This document shows positions 24,779 to 32,940 of a stretch of DNA of 64,000 bases, piece after piece. The DNA lies in assembly GCA_017642335.1 (NCBI GenBank), contig JAGCPF010000035.1:372001-436000 (forward strand). Direction: 5' to 3'. How positions within the stretch are numbered: position 1 is the first letter of the stretch; every line of letters begins with the position of its first letter. This stretch comes from Fibrobacter sp. (GTDB lineage: Bacteria > Fibrobacterota > Fibrobacteria > Fibrobacterales > Fibrobacteraceae). The position numbers and the translations under genes were made by a program. Below the pieces are notes generated by a model. It saw only the letters and a program-made list of their open reading frames with translations, did no database searches and was not told the DNA's origin.

Positions 24779-25864
24779 ATGGCTTGCGGAACTGCGATAG
24801 GAATGCTTAAACGCTTTGTATGCGTTCTAGCCGTGTTGCAGGCGGTGTGCTTTGCCGGTACCCCGTCCGAGCCTGTAAAGGATGCGTCCATCCACATGCT
24901 CCCTGTTGCCGAGGCTCGCTTGCGTGCGGCCATCAAGTCCCGTCTTGGCAATGACGACGACTATCGGTCGCTCTGTTCCGGGACCAAGGCCTGCCTGAAA
25001 ATGGATTTCCCGACTTGTCTTGCCGAAGACCAGGTTCCTTGGCCGAAAGTGAAGTACGACTCGGATTATTGCGCCCCGTTTATCGAGATTACCAAGCGCG
25101 GGTTCAAGGCAGATCCTTCCGTCCCGATGTCCATCGAAATCTTTGCCCGCCTCGGTCGCCAGTACCGTGTGATTTACGAGAACAAGGGAACGCTGCCGCT
25201 GGGTGCCGACGTCATCAGCTACCTGTTCGACAACATGCCCTTCACGGCGCAGCTCATCAACGCCTACTTGGATACCCAGTACGAGTTGAAATACACGAAT
25301 CCGAACCGCCGGTTCTTCACGGGAAGCAACGGACGCAGCCTTTCGGGTGAATTCTATTGGGCGCTGCAGGACAGTGCCGGCTATAAGCTCGGTATGCGTA
25401 ACCTTTTCTTCGGTTACGGACATGCGAAAATATTGAAGTGGTCGCTGCACGGGACTGCTGTTGCTTACTTGGACATGGACGAGGTCAGCCGGAATGAACT
25501 TAAGTACAAGTTAACGGCAATCGTGTTCCCGGCGAATTCGGTCCTGAATTCGATTATGCAGATGAAGGTGTTCAAGAGTGTCGTCGACGAAAAGATAGAC
25601 CACATCGTCAGTGACATCAAGAAAGCTTCGGGATCCTACTTTTCTGGCAACAAGGAACCGATGCTCAGGAGTGCTGTGCTGAAGTCTGACGAAAATGTGC
25701 AGTACATTATCGATTTTGAAAATGTCGTGAACGGTGGCCACTGGCGTCTTGGTGATTTTGAAAGGCTCCAGAAGGAAAGGGCTGAACGGGACAAGAACAG
25801 CGTCCCCATCATCATGAACGAAAAATCGGCCCCGGCTATCATTGAAAAAAAGAAAGGGAAATAG
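24779..25864 (+). CDS. Secreted protein of unknown function
   Basis: 361 residues, not recognised. A signal peptide ending around VCFAG is present; translation may begin at 24779 or at the ATG at 24803 (MLKRFVCVLAVLQ), which gives the more standard signal. The mature part has Cys residues near 66, 71, 80 and 93 that could form disulfides, a central region with aromatic-rich segments (TNPNRRFFTGSNGRSLSGEFYW), and a Lys-rich end (IIEKKKGK). There is no transmembrane helix after the signal. It starts four bases after the M16 gene and ends two bases before trmH, so the three are co-transcribed. Function unknown; a periplasmic role is inferred. Confidence 0.7.
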   Translation: MACGTAIGMLKRFVCVLAVLQAVCFAGTPSEPVKDASIHMLPVAEARLRAAIKSRLGNDDDYRSLCSGTKACLKMDFPTCLAEDQVPWPKVKYDSDYCAPFIEITKRGFKADPSVPMSIEIFARLGRQYRVIYENKGTLPLGADVISYLFDNMPFTAQLINAYLDTQYELKYTNPNRRFFTGSNGRSLSGEFYWALQDSAGYKLGMRNLFFGYGHAKILKWSLHGTAVAYLDMDEVSRNELKYKLTAIVFPANSVLNSIMQMKVFKSVVDEKIDHIVSDIKKASGSYFSGNKEPMLRSAVLKSDENVQYIIDFENVVNGGHWRLGDFERLQKERAERDKNSVPIIMNEKSAPAIIEKKKGK

Positions 25865-25866
25865 AG

Positions 25867-26514
25867 ATGAGTGAATTGGAATCGCTGCTTGCCCGTGTGA
25901 CGGAGCGCCGTCGTGACTTGCTGACGGAGGTTGTCAATCGCCGTACAAGGCATTTCTGCATGGTTCTCGAGGACTTGTTCGATCCGCACAATATTTCGGC
26001 TGTCATCCGCACGGCGGAAGTGTTCGGCCTGCAGGATGTGCATATCATCGAGGAAGACAACGCCTACAGCGTGAACAAGTCTATCTTGAAGGGCAGCTAC
26101 AAGTGGATGAGCCTGTACCTGTACAAGAAGCGCATGCTCTGCATGGAAAAACTCCGCGCCAAGGGCTACAAGATCGCTGTCGCGAGCACGAATACCACGA
26201 ATTCCGTGCTGGACCTCGACCTGAGCCAGCCTACCGCCTTCTATCTCGGGAGCGAGTTCCACGGGAACCACCCGGATACGCTCGCCCATGCCGACTACGA
26301 ATTCAAGCTGCCGCAGTACGGCATTACCGAATCCATGAACGTCTCGGTCGCCGGGGGCGTGTTGATGACGTATCTCGACGTGTACATGCAGAGGGAAGGC
26401 CGCGAAAAGTTCGCCCTGCCCGCCGCCGAACGCGACCAGCTGCTGCTGGACTGGCTGGATCGCCACGTGAACGGCATTGAAAACAATAGCCCCATTGTTC
26501 GTGTGGACGAATAA
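25867..26514 (+). CDS. trmH: TrmH-type tRNA (guanosine 2'-O) methyltransferase
   Basis: 215 residues of the SpoU/TrmH class with all three knot motifs: DPHNISAVIRTAEVFG (about 37-52), FYLGSEFHG (about 121-129), and YGITESMNVSVAGGVLM (about 144-160). The C-terminal helical extension (LLLDWLDRHV) is typical of TrmH, which methylates G18 in the D-loop of tRNA using S-adenosylmethionine. It is the last gene before a terminator. A housekeeping gene in an operon with two envelope proteins. Confidence 0.87.
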   Translation: MSELESLLARVTERRRDLLTEVVNRRTRHFCMVLEDLFDPHNISAVIRTAEVFGLQDVHIIEEDNAYSVNKSILKGSYKWMSLYLYKKRMLCMEKLRAKGYKIAVASTNTTNSVLDLDLSQPTAFYLGSEFHGNHPDTLAHADYEFKLPQYGITESMNVSVAGGVLMTYLDVYMQREGREKFALPAAERDQLLLDWLDRHVNGIENNSPIVRVDE

Positions 26515-26516
26515 GG

Positions 26517-26546
26517 GCCCGTTTTGTATGTGAAAAGGGCATTTTT
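26517..26546 (+). terminator. Terminator after trmH
   Basis: GCCC-TTTT (26517-26525, one bulged G) pairs with AAAAGGGC (26533-26540), followed by ATTTTT. It is located at the trmH stop. Confidence 0.6.
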
Positions 26547-26595
26547 GCGGCTATGCAAATAAAATTTCATATGGAATTACTAGATTAGGTACAGA

Positions 26596-27516
26596 ATGAA
26601 GAAAAATTCTGTTCTATACTTTTCTGTTGGCCTTGTAGTTATCCTAGCCGTGGTCGTGTTGGTGTTCGGCATATTCTTCCTGAACGAGAAAGACCCGCGG
26701 GAGACGTTCAATACGTTCCATTTGAAGTTTACGCAGGTGAGTACGCTTGTCCTTGACGACCCTGTCAAGATAAACGGCGTCAAGCTCGGCAAAGTTGAGA
26801 ATATCGAATTGTCGGGGCACCGTGTCGTGGTGACGATTCGCCTCCGTACCGACGTGAGGATTCCGAAGGATTCCGAAATCCGCGTCCAGAACATCGGTAT
26901 CATGGGTGAACGCCAGATTGGCATTATCCTTGGTGACGAGGAAAAGTATTTCGCTCCGGGCGATACCATCGACGGCCAGTTCGATGCCGGTATTGCCGAA
27001 GCGCTGGGCTTGGCCGGTGAAGTTTGCGACAGTACCAAGGTCTTGCTGGAATCTGTCAAGGCCGCTCTGAACGGGACCATTTCCAATCCGGAATTCCAGG
27101 ACCGCTTCAAGACTTTGCTCGACAAGGCCGAAAATCTCGAAGACCGCCTGATGGGACTCGTGCAGAATACGGACCCGCAGCTTAAGAGGACCCTTGCCGG
27201 GCTAAACGAGGCTACGGGCAAGGTGAACAAGCTCGTCGACGGTGTACAGCAGCCTATCGACAGTCTCTTTGCCAATACGGACAAGGTGGTGGGCAACGCC
27301 AACAATCTCATCGGGGAACTGGAAGGCGTCACCAAGCACTTGGACGAACTGGTCGGCCAGGTTCAGGCGAAGACGCAATCCAAGGACAATACTGTTGGGC
27401 TCCTGTTGAACGACAAGACTCTGCACGACGACCTTGTTAAGACGGTTCGCTCTGCGGACAGCCTGTTCAGAATCATTCTTCAGGATGGTCTGGATATTAA
27501 TGTGGACTTTTTCTGA
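26596..27516 (+). CDS. MlaD/MCE-family lipid transport protein
   Basis: 306 residues: one N-terminal membrane helix (about 6-29), a single MCE domain (about 38-125) with the LDDPVKINGVKLGKVENIEL core, and a long helical C-terminus (about 140-300) likely to form coiled coil or a pore-lining tube. MCE proteins form hexameric rings that pass lipids between inner and outer membranes, usually with an MlaE permease and MlaF ATPase; neither gene is here. The next gene, ptsH, starts eight bases after its stop, so they are probably co-transcribed, an unusual pairing. Confidence 0.85.
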   Translation: MKKNSVLYFSVGLVVILAVVVLVFGIFFLNEKDPRETFNTFHLKFTQVSTLVLDDPVKINGVKLGKVENIELSGHRVVVTIRLRTDVRIPKDSEIRVQNIGIMGERQIGIILGDEEKYFAPGDTIDGQFDAGIAEALGLAGEVCDSTKVLLESVKAALNGTISNPEFQDRFKTLLDKAENLEDRLMGLVQNTDPQLKRTLAGLNEATGKVNKLVDGVQQPIDSLFANTDKVVGNANNLIGELEGVTKHLDELVGQVQAKTQSKDNTVGLLLNDKTLHDDLVKTVRSADSLFRIILQDGLDINVDFF

Positions 27517-27524
27517 GGAAAACG

Positions 27525-27797
27525 ATGATTGTAAAAACATTGACGGTCACTAACAAACTTGGCGTGCATGCCCGACCTGCGGGCATGATCGTGGATATCA
27601 CGGGACAGGCCAAGAGTGATGTTTCCATTGTCTACGAAGGCTCGAAGGCGAACGCCAAGAGCATTTTGAATGTAATGATGCTTGCGATTCCCGCCGGTTC
27701 CGAAGTCAAGTTCGAAGTCGATGGCGAGGATGAAGAAACCATAGTACAGCAATTGGAACAACTCTTTAATGACCACTTCAACGAAGAACCGTGTTGA
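27525..27797 (+). CDS. ptsH: HPr phosphocarrier protein
   Basis: 90 residues, a complete HPr with the phospho-acceptor His15 in GVHARPAG and a regulatory-site Ser46 in AKSILNVM. GAGGAAAACG precedes the ATG. The C-terminal five residues (NEEPC) extend slightly past the usual end. The ptsI gene overlaps its 3' end by 29 bases. Ser46 suggests HPr kinase control is possible, but hprK is not in the window. Confidence 0.93.
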   Translation: MIVKTLTVTNKLGVHARPAGMIVDITGQAKSDVSIVYEGSKANAKSILNVMMLAIPAGSEVKFEVDGEDEETIVQQLEQLFNDHFNEEPC

Positions 27798-29613
27798 GCT
27801 TGATCCGGCAGTGAAGGTCGGAGATGCCGAGAAGGCCAAGGTCAGGACGGTCTTGGTCGGTGTGCCTTCTTCGCCTGGCTTTGCCATGGGGAGAGTTTTC
27901 CCCGTAATCAACCGTGAAGTCTCCGTTGTCGAGGAAACCCTGCCCGAAAGCAGGATTCCCGCCGAGGAGCAATTGTTCTTGAAGGCCGTAAGCAAGACGG
28001 CCAAGGAAATCGCGCAAATCAAGGAGATTTCCGAGTCCCGTGCGGGCGTCAAGGACAGCATGATTTTTGCTTCGCACTTGATGATTTTGCAGGACCCGCA
28101 ACTGGTAAACGGAGTCCTCGAAAAAATCCGTGTCGGACACAAGAATGCCCGCTGGGCTGTCCACGTTGTGCTGGGCGCCTTTATTGAAAAGTTCGAGGCC
28201 ATCGATTCTCCGGCCATGCGTGACAGGGCGACTGACCTCAGGGATCTTTACAACCGCCTGATGGCGGCCATGGAAGATTCTGGACCGGTGCTGGAAGACA
28301 TCGCTGCCGAGGATGGAGTCGTCCTTGTTGGCCACGAAATTTTGCCCAGTCTGCTGATGTCGGTCAAGCCTGGGCAAGTCAGTGCTATCGCCATGGACAC
28401 GGGCGGACGTACGAGCCATGTCGCTATTCTCGCTCGCTCGCTGCAGATTCCCGCTGTGTTCGGTTTGCGCAACTTGGCGGGCCTCGTCAAGTCCGACGAC
28501 ATGATTATTGTCGATGGCTCGGGCGGCATGGTGATCGTGAACCCGAACGAAGACGACATCCGCCGGTTCCACGAACGTCAAGAAGTCTACGAACGCCAGC
28601 GCAGGGAATTGTTCACCATGCGTCAGCTGGAGCCGATGACGCGTGACGGCAAGTACATTACGTTACACGCAAACATCGAGTTGCCGACGGAATCCGACAA
28701 GGTCAAGGATTACGGTGCAACGGGAATCGGCCTGTTCCGTTCCGAGTTCCTCTATTTCCGCAAGGATGTCCCTACCGAAGAGGAACAGGAAGACGCCTAC
28801 CGTCTCATCCTGTCGAACATGGCGCCCAATCCGGTGACCATCAGAACGCTCGATGCCGGCGGCGACAAACTGGTCCCCGGCGTGACTTCGCCAAACGAGG
28901 CGAACCCCTTCATGGGATGGCGTTCCATCCGCGTGTGCCTTGACAAGAAGGATATTTTCCGTGCTCAGTTGAAGGCGATGCTCCGAGCAAGCTCTGCCGG
29001 TAACTTGAGGATCCTGCTGCCGATGATTTCCAGCATGAGTGAACTGCACCAGGCCAAGGAATGCATCGAGGAATGCCGCCGGGCAGTGATTGCAGAAGGC
29101 ACGAAAATCGGCGATATCAAGGTCGGGGTGATGATTGAAGTTCCCGCGGCAGTGATGCTCGTGGAAAAGCTGGCCAAGGAAGTCGACTTCTTTAGCCTCG
29201 GTACGAACGACCTTATTCAGTTCACCTTGGCTGTGGACCGTACGAATGAACTTATAACGGACATGTTCCAACCTCACCATCCGGCCGTACTGAGCATGAT
29301 TTACCAGACGGTCGTTGCCGCCCACAGGGAGGGGATTCCTGTTGCCGTGTGCGGCGAAATGAGCTCGGACCCCCTTAGCGTGCTCTTGCTCGTGGGGCTT
29401 GGTGTGGATGAACTTTCGATGACGCCTTGGAGCGTCATGGCGACGAAGAAGATTATCCGCTCCATCAACTTCGAGGATGTCCGCGATACCGCCTTGGCTA
29501 TTCTGCAGTTGGACGATGCCAAGGATGTCAACGAATACTTGTACAAGAAGTATGCGCAGACGATTACGGATTTGGGTATATCCAGTTTCGTGGGCCAGGT
29601 AGACCGCCTGTAA
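27769..29613 (+). CDS. ptsI: Phosphoenolpyruvate-protein phosphotransferase (PTS enzyme I)
   Basis: 614 residues. The phospho-His is His217 in GGRTSHVAILARS; the PEP-binding domain has FRSEFLY, the Mg-binding stretch SLGTNDLIQFTLAVDR, and the active Cys in AVCGEMSSDP. About 25 residues at the N-terminus (MTTSTKNRVELDPAVKVGDA) precede the canonical start, making it longer than the usual 570-580. The chosen start overlaps ptsH by 29 bases; a GTG about 40 bases later would shorten it but lacks a ribosome site. No sugar-specific EII gene is near, so this pair may feed a regulatory phosphate chain rather than sugar uptake. Confidence 0.93.
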   Translation: MTTSTKNRVELDPAVKVGDAEKAKVRTVLVGVPSSPGFAMGRVFPVINREVSVVEETLPESRIPAEEQLFLKAVSKTAKEIAQIKEISESRAGVKDSMIFASHLMILQDPQLVNGVLEKIRVGHKNARWAVHVVLGAFIEKFEAIDSPAMRDRATDLRDLYNRLMAAMEDSGPVLEDIAAEDGVVLVGHEILPSLLMSVKPGQVSAIAMDTGGRTSHVAILARSLQIPAVFGLRNLAGLVKSDDMIIVDGSGGMVIVNPNEDDIRRFHERQEVYERQRRELFTMRQLEPMTRDGKYITLHANIELPTESDKVKDYGATGIGLFRSEFLYFRKDVPTEEEQEDAYRLILSNMAPNPVTIRTLDAGGDKLVPGVTSPNEANPFMGWRSIRVCLDKKDIFRAQLKAMLRASSAGNLRILLPMISSMSELHQAKECIEECRRAVIAEGTKIGDIKVGVMIEVPAAVMLVEKLAKEVDFFSLGTNDLIQFTLAVDRTNELITDMFQPHHPAVLSMIYQTVVAAHREGIPVAVCGEMSSDPLSVLLLVGLGVDELSMTPWSVMATKKIIRSINFEDVRDTALAILQLDDAKDVNEYLYKKYAQTITDLGISSFVGQVDRL

Positions 29614-29667
29614 CGCAACTGGGCTTGCGGCCACAATGTTGTTGTGTGCCGCAAATAGAGAGAAAAT

Positions 29668-31995
29668 ATGAGATTTGGTTGTTTTGTATGTGTTTTGTTG
29701 ATGGCGTCGCTTGGTTGGAGTGCCGACGCGGTGACTGTTGCGCCGGCGATGTCTTCGACGGCGGTGCTGGATTCCTCGGCATCGATAGTTATTCCGCCCA
29801 GTCCCTATGCGGATTTGGAACAAATTCCTTCTAACAAATTCCAGAACGTTGTTGTCCGTGCCGAACGGGCTCTGAAAAATTCGTTGGATTCGACGCTTCC
29901 CAAGAAGGTCCGCGACTTTGCCAAGGCTGCGTATTATTATTACAGGGAAGACTGGGACAGCGCCTATGCGGCTTACGATTCCCTGCGTTCTACAGATCCG
30001 CAGTTGACGGGTGATGTCATCTTGCGCATGGCGCAGTCCGTGTACCGCAAGGGCGACTACCGTGCGGTGTGGGAAACATTGAAACTGGGCAAGGGGCTTG
30101 AGAAAGACGAAAAGTGGCAGCGTGTTTCTTCGCGCTTGCGTATCGAAGCCGCCATGGCAGACTCGACTTTGAGTGACCGAGCCCATGCGGATTCGCTCAA
30201 GGTCTTCCTGGATAAGTATTCCAAGTCGTCGGATGCCGACGTGCTCAAGTATCGCTATGCGTGCTACCTCGAAAAGTTCAAGCAGCTGAAGGCTGCCAAG
30301 AAACTGTACACGCAGCTGCTGACTAGCCCGACCCCGTTCAAGGATTCCTCCTTTGCCGCCATCCGCCGCCTGCGCAAGGTCGGCCGTGTCCAAGAGACTT
30401 TGCCCGAGAAGGTTGCCTACGCCAGGATGGCCTGTGCGAAGGACGAAGCCAGCGTATGCCTTTCCTTGCTCGATTCCATTCGCATTATCGATTCTGCACT
30501 GGTGCTCTCGAATCCCGAACAGATTGTCCCGGCACCCGAGGATACGTCGCTCAAGCCGTTGCCCCCGAGTACGCTCAACCGCGACACCCGAATTTACTTG
30601 TGGGAAAAGCGCGCGGTCACCTTGCGCACGCTCAAACGGAATGCGGAATCCATCGAGCAGTTCCGCTACCTCCTGGATTCCGTGGAAGCGCGCCCGCTGT
30701 GGATGCAGTCTGTTCTACGCCTGCTGCGTAGCCATGCGACGAAAAATGCCGCTGAGATCAAGAGGATGGATTCTCTGTTGCATGAAGTGAACCAATACAG
30801 CAAGGAGAATGCGAACAATCTTTGGGTGCGCGGTTTCGAGTACGAACAGGAACAGCAGTACGACAGCGCCCTGATCTGCTTCAAGCAGCTGACAGACAGG
30901 CGCTTCAAGAACAACATGAAGAGGCAGTGGGCCAAGTTCCGCATCGGGTTTATCTACTACAAGCAAGAAATGTGGAACGAGGCTATTGCGGCCTTTACGG
31001 AAGCGACAAAGGATCAGTTCCTTTGGAGCGGTAGCGGCGCCCGCATGTTTCTGGGCGATGCCTATATGAAGCTCGGCAAGGATTCCCTGGCCCGTGCGGC
31101 CTACCTGGATTGTATCCGTGACTTCCCGCTTGCCTATTATGCCCACCGCAGCCGCATCAAACTCGAAGAGTACAAGCTCATGGCTGCTAAGGATATCCCG
31201 TTTGCTCACGGCATCCCGATGTCGCCGGAACAGACGCTCGCCTGGATTCGCGCTTCGCAGAAAGGTGTTAGGGCGGATTCCTCGTACAACCCGGAGCGCT
31301 ACAAGCGTATCAAGACTCTGTTCCAGTACGGCTTTGCCGAAGAGGCGTTCGCCGTCTATGACGAAGCACGCAAAAAGAACTACAAGCGTCTGGACTTCCT
31401 CTACGAATACGGGAAGCTCTTCTACGAGATGGGCGAAACGGCCGCCGGTTACCGCCTGGCGCGCCAGTTCCAGAACAATATAGACCGTCGCCGTCTGATG
31501 GCGCCCCCGATTGCCGTGCTGCATTACCTTTATCCCGTACCGTATACCGAGCAGGTCGTGTACCATTCGGGCACCCGAATCGACCCGTTCTTCGTGTACA
31601 GCGTGATGCGCCAGGAATCCATCTTCAACTTCGAGATTGCATCGAAGGTGGGCGCCTGCGGGCTCTTGCAGATTATGCCGAAGACGGGCGAGATGCTGGC
31701 CAAGGCCGAGCAGATTCCAGATTTCGACCCGAAGCTCCTGTACAATGCCTACATGAACATCCGCCTGGGTATCCGTTACCTGGTCGACCTGAAGGCGGAA
31801 TATCAGGACGACTACATGTACGTGCTCGGGAACTACAATGCGGGCCCCAAGCCGACCAAGCGTTGGCAGGCTGCTGGCGAGGGACTCCCTTGGGATATCC
31901 GCGTCGAGGAAATCAGCTATTGGGAAACTCGTGAGTACGTGAAGCGTGTCATGGGCAATTACTGGATTTATCAGGAAATTTACGACAAGCTGTAG
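29668..31995 (+). CDS. Soluble lytic murein transglycosylase (Slt-like)
   Basis: 775 residues: signal peptide (about 1-19), a long alpha-helical superhelix with TPR-like repeats (about 45-610), and a C-terminal GH23 SLT domain (about 625-765). The catalytic Glu650 stands in MRQESIF, followed by GLLQIMPKT and the NYNAGP motif. Slt enzymes cleave peptidoglycan to 1,6-anhydro-muropeptides in the periplasm. A stem-loop (29625-29631 with 29648-29654) lies in the 54-base gap after ptsI with no T tract. A perfect 9-bp repeat overlaps its stop codon. Confidence 0.87.
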   Translation: MRFGCFVCVLLMASLGWSADAVTVAPAMSSTAVLDSSASIVIPPSPYADLEQIPSNKFQNVVVRAERALKNSLDSTLPKKVRDFAKAAYYYYREDWDSAYAAYDSLRSTDPQLTGDVILRMAQSVYRKGDYRAVWETLKLGKGLEKDEKWQRVSSRLRIEAAMADSTLSDRAHADSLKVFLDKYSKSSDADVLKYRYACYLEKFKQLKAAKKLYTQLLTSPTPFKDSSFAAIRRLRKVGRVQETLPEKVAYARMACAKDEASVCLSLLDSIRIIDSALVLSNPEQIVPAPEDTSLKPLPPSTLNRDTRIYLWEKRAVTLRTLKRNAESIEQFRYLLDSVEARPLWMQSVLRLLRSHATKNAAEIKRMDSLLHEVNQYSKENANNLWVRGFEYEQEQQYDSALICFKQLTDRRFKNNMKRQWAKFRIGFIYYKQEMWNEAIAAFTEATKDQFLWSGSGARMFLGDAYMKLGKDSLARAAYLDCIRDFPLAYYAHRSRIKLEEYKLMAAKDIPFAHGIPMSPEQTLAWIRASQKGVRADSSYNPERYKRIKTLFQYGFAEEAFAVYDEARKKNYKRLDFLYEYGKLFYEMGETAAGYRLARQFQNNIDRRRLMAPPIAVLHYLYPVPYTEQVVYHSGTRIDPFFVYSVMRQESIFNFEIASKVGACGLLQIMPKTGEMLAKAEQIPDFDPKLLYNAYMNIRLGIRYLVDLKAEYQDDYMYVLGNYNAGPKPTKRWQAAGEGLPWDIRVEEISYWETREYVKRVMGNYWIYQEIYDKL

Positions 31996-32019
31996 AATTT
32001 TTCGCGGTATAAATTCTAC
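31992..32019 (+). repeat. Inverted repeat at the slt stop codon
   Basis: GTAGAATTT (31992-32000) and AAATTCTAC (32011-32019) form a perfect 9-bp stem with a 10-nt loop that includes the TAG stop. The absence of a T run makes a terminator doubtful; it may protect the transcript end or reduce read-through into the next gene. Confidence 0.4.
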
Positions 32020-32055
32020 ATTGGCGCGAGACGTTATTATTGTGATTTTCTGAAC

Positions 32056-32892
32056 ATGCTCTTTTTCTTGTTGACTATTGGCCCTGCGTTCTGTTTTGCT
32101 TGCGGAAACATCCTCGAGAAGTCGGGGATTTCCAAGGTGGGCAAACGGACAGGCGGTGTTGCGAACCCGTGGCAGTTTTTTAAAGGTGTCTTGAGCAATG
32201 GCTACTGGTGGCTCGGGATTTCCTGTTCGGCGATTGCGACGGTTGGTTACTACATCGCGATGGCCCGTTACGACCTGAGCCAGGTGCAGCCGATGATGGT
32301 ACTGAATCCTGTGCTTACCGCGCTCATGGGGTTCTGGCTCCTTAAGGAAAAATTGACGAAGCGTATTATCGTGGCCATCTGCTTTGTCGTGGCTGGGCTT
32401 ACCTATTCGGTCGAGACGATGGGCGAGGTTACCGGTTCGCAGAATGTCTCGATGCTTTGGTGCTATGCGGGAGTCCTTTCGGTTGTGACTCTGTTTGTTC
32501 ACCTGTTCTACAAGAACCGCGAGATGGTGGATTCCCTGATCATGGGTATGGGCTTTGGACTTTCCGCCGTGTTCTACAAGAGCATGGCCATGGACTTTGA
32601 TCTGGATAAGCTCGGCGTCGACACGATTCTCGGCCTGCTTCTGGACCTCCGCCTTTGGGGCTACGTGGCAACCTACTCCATCGCGTTTCTTTATTCGCAG
32701 GTCTCCTTCTCGAGGGGCCGTGCGCTATTTATCGTCCCGTTCAGTGCTGCGGTCGGTGCTGCCGTGCCGACTCTTGGCGGCGGAATCGTGTTTGCGGAGG
32801 CTTTCCCGCTGGGAAAGGTCATTTCGGTATCCCTGGTGCTGGTAGGGGCTGCGCTTTTTGTGGTCCGCAGGCCTAGAAAAACACAAAAATAG
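32056..32892 (+). CDS. EamA/DMT-superfamily membrane protein
   Basis: 278 residues, with about nine to ten membrane helices and the two-fold repeat typical of drug/metabolite transporters. The segment PMMVLNPVLTALMGFWLLKEKLT (about 78-100) is the EamA signature, and a second copy ends in a basic tail RRPRKTQK. Substrate unknown. A 60-base gap follows slt; no promoter is recognised. Confidence 0.72.
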   Translation: MLFFLLTIGPAFCFACGNILEKSGISKVGKRTGGVANPWQFFKGVLSNGYWWLGISCSAIATVGYYIAMARYDLSQVQPMMVLNPVLTALMGFWLLKEKLTKRIIVAICFVVAGLTYSVETMGEVTGSQNVSMLWCYAGVLSVVTLFVHLFYKNREMVDSLIMGMGFGLSAVFYKSMAMDFDLDKLGVDTILGLLLDLRLWGYVATYSIAFLYSQVSFSRGRALFIVPFSAAVGAAVPTLGGGIVFAEAFPLGKVISVSLVLVGAALFVVRRPRKTQK

Positions 32893-32903
32893 GGCCGTAT
32901 TGC

Positions 32904-32940
32904 AGGCGGGGTCCCCAAATAGTTTTATATTGGGGAAGTG
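32904..32940 (+). promoter_or_regulatory. Hairpin between purine tract and GTG start of the first CotH gene
   Basis: AGGCGGGG (about 32904-32911) is followed by a 7-bp stem TCCCCAA (32912-32918) with TTGGGGA (32930-32936), then one base, then the GTG start at 32938. An in-frame TAG at 32920 rules out an earlier ordinary start. Folding would either bring the upstream purine tract near the start or hide the GGGGA of the 3' arm. The second CotH gene shows the same layout. Confidence 0.45.

Noticed and set aside
30715..32502. Minus-strand frame of 595 codons spanning slt and the DMT gene
   Set aside because: It crosses two real genes on the other strand and has shadow-like composition.
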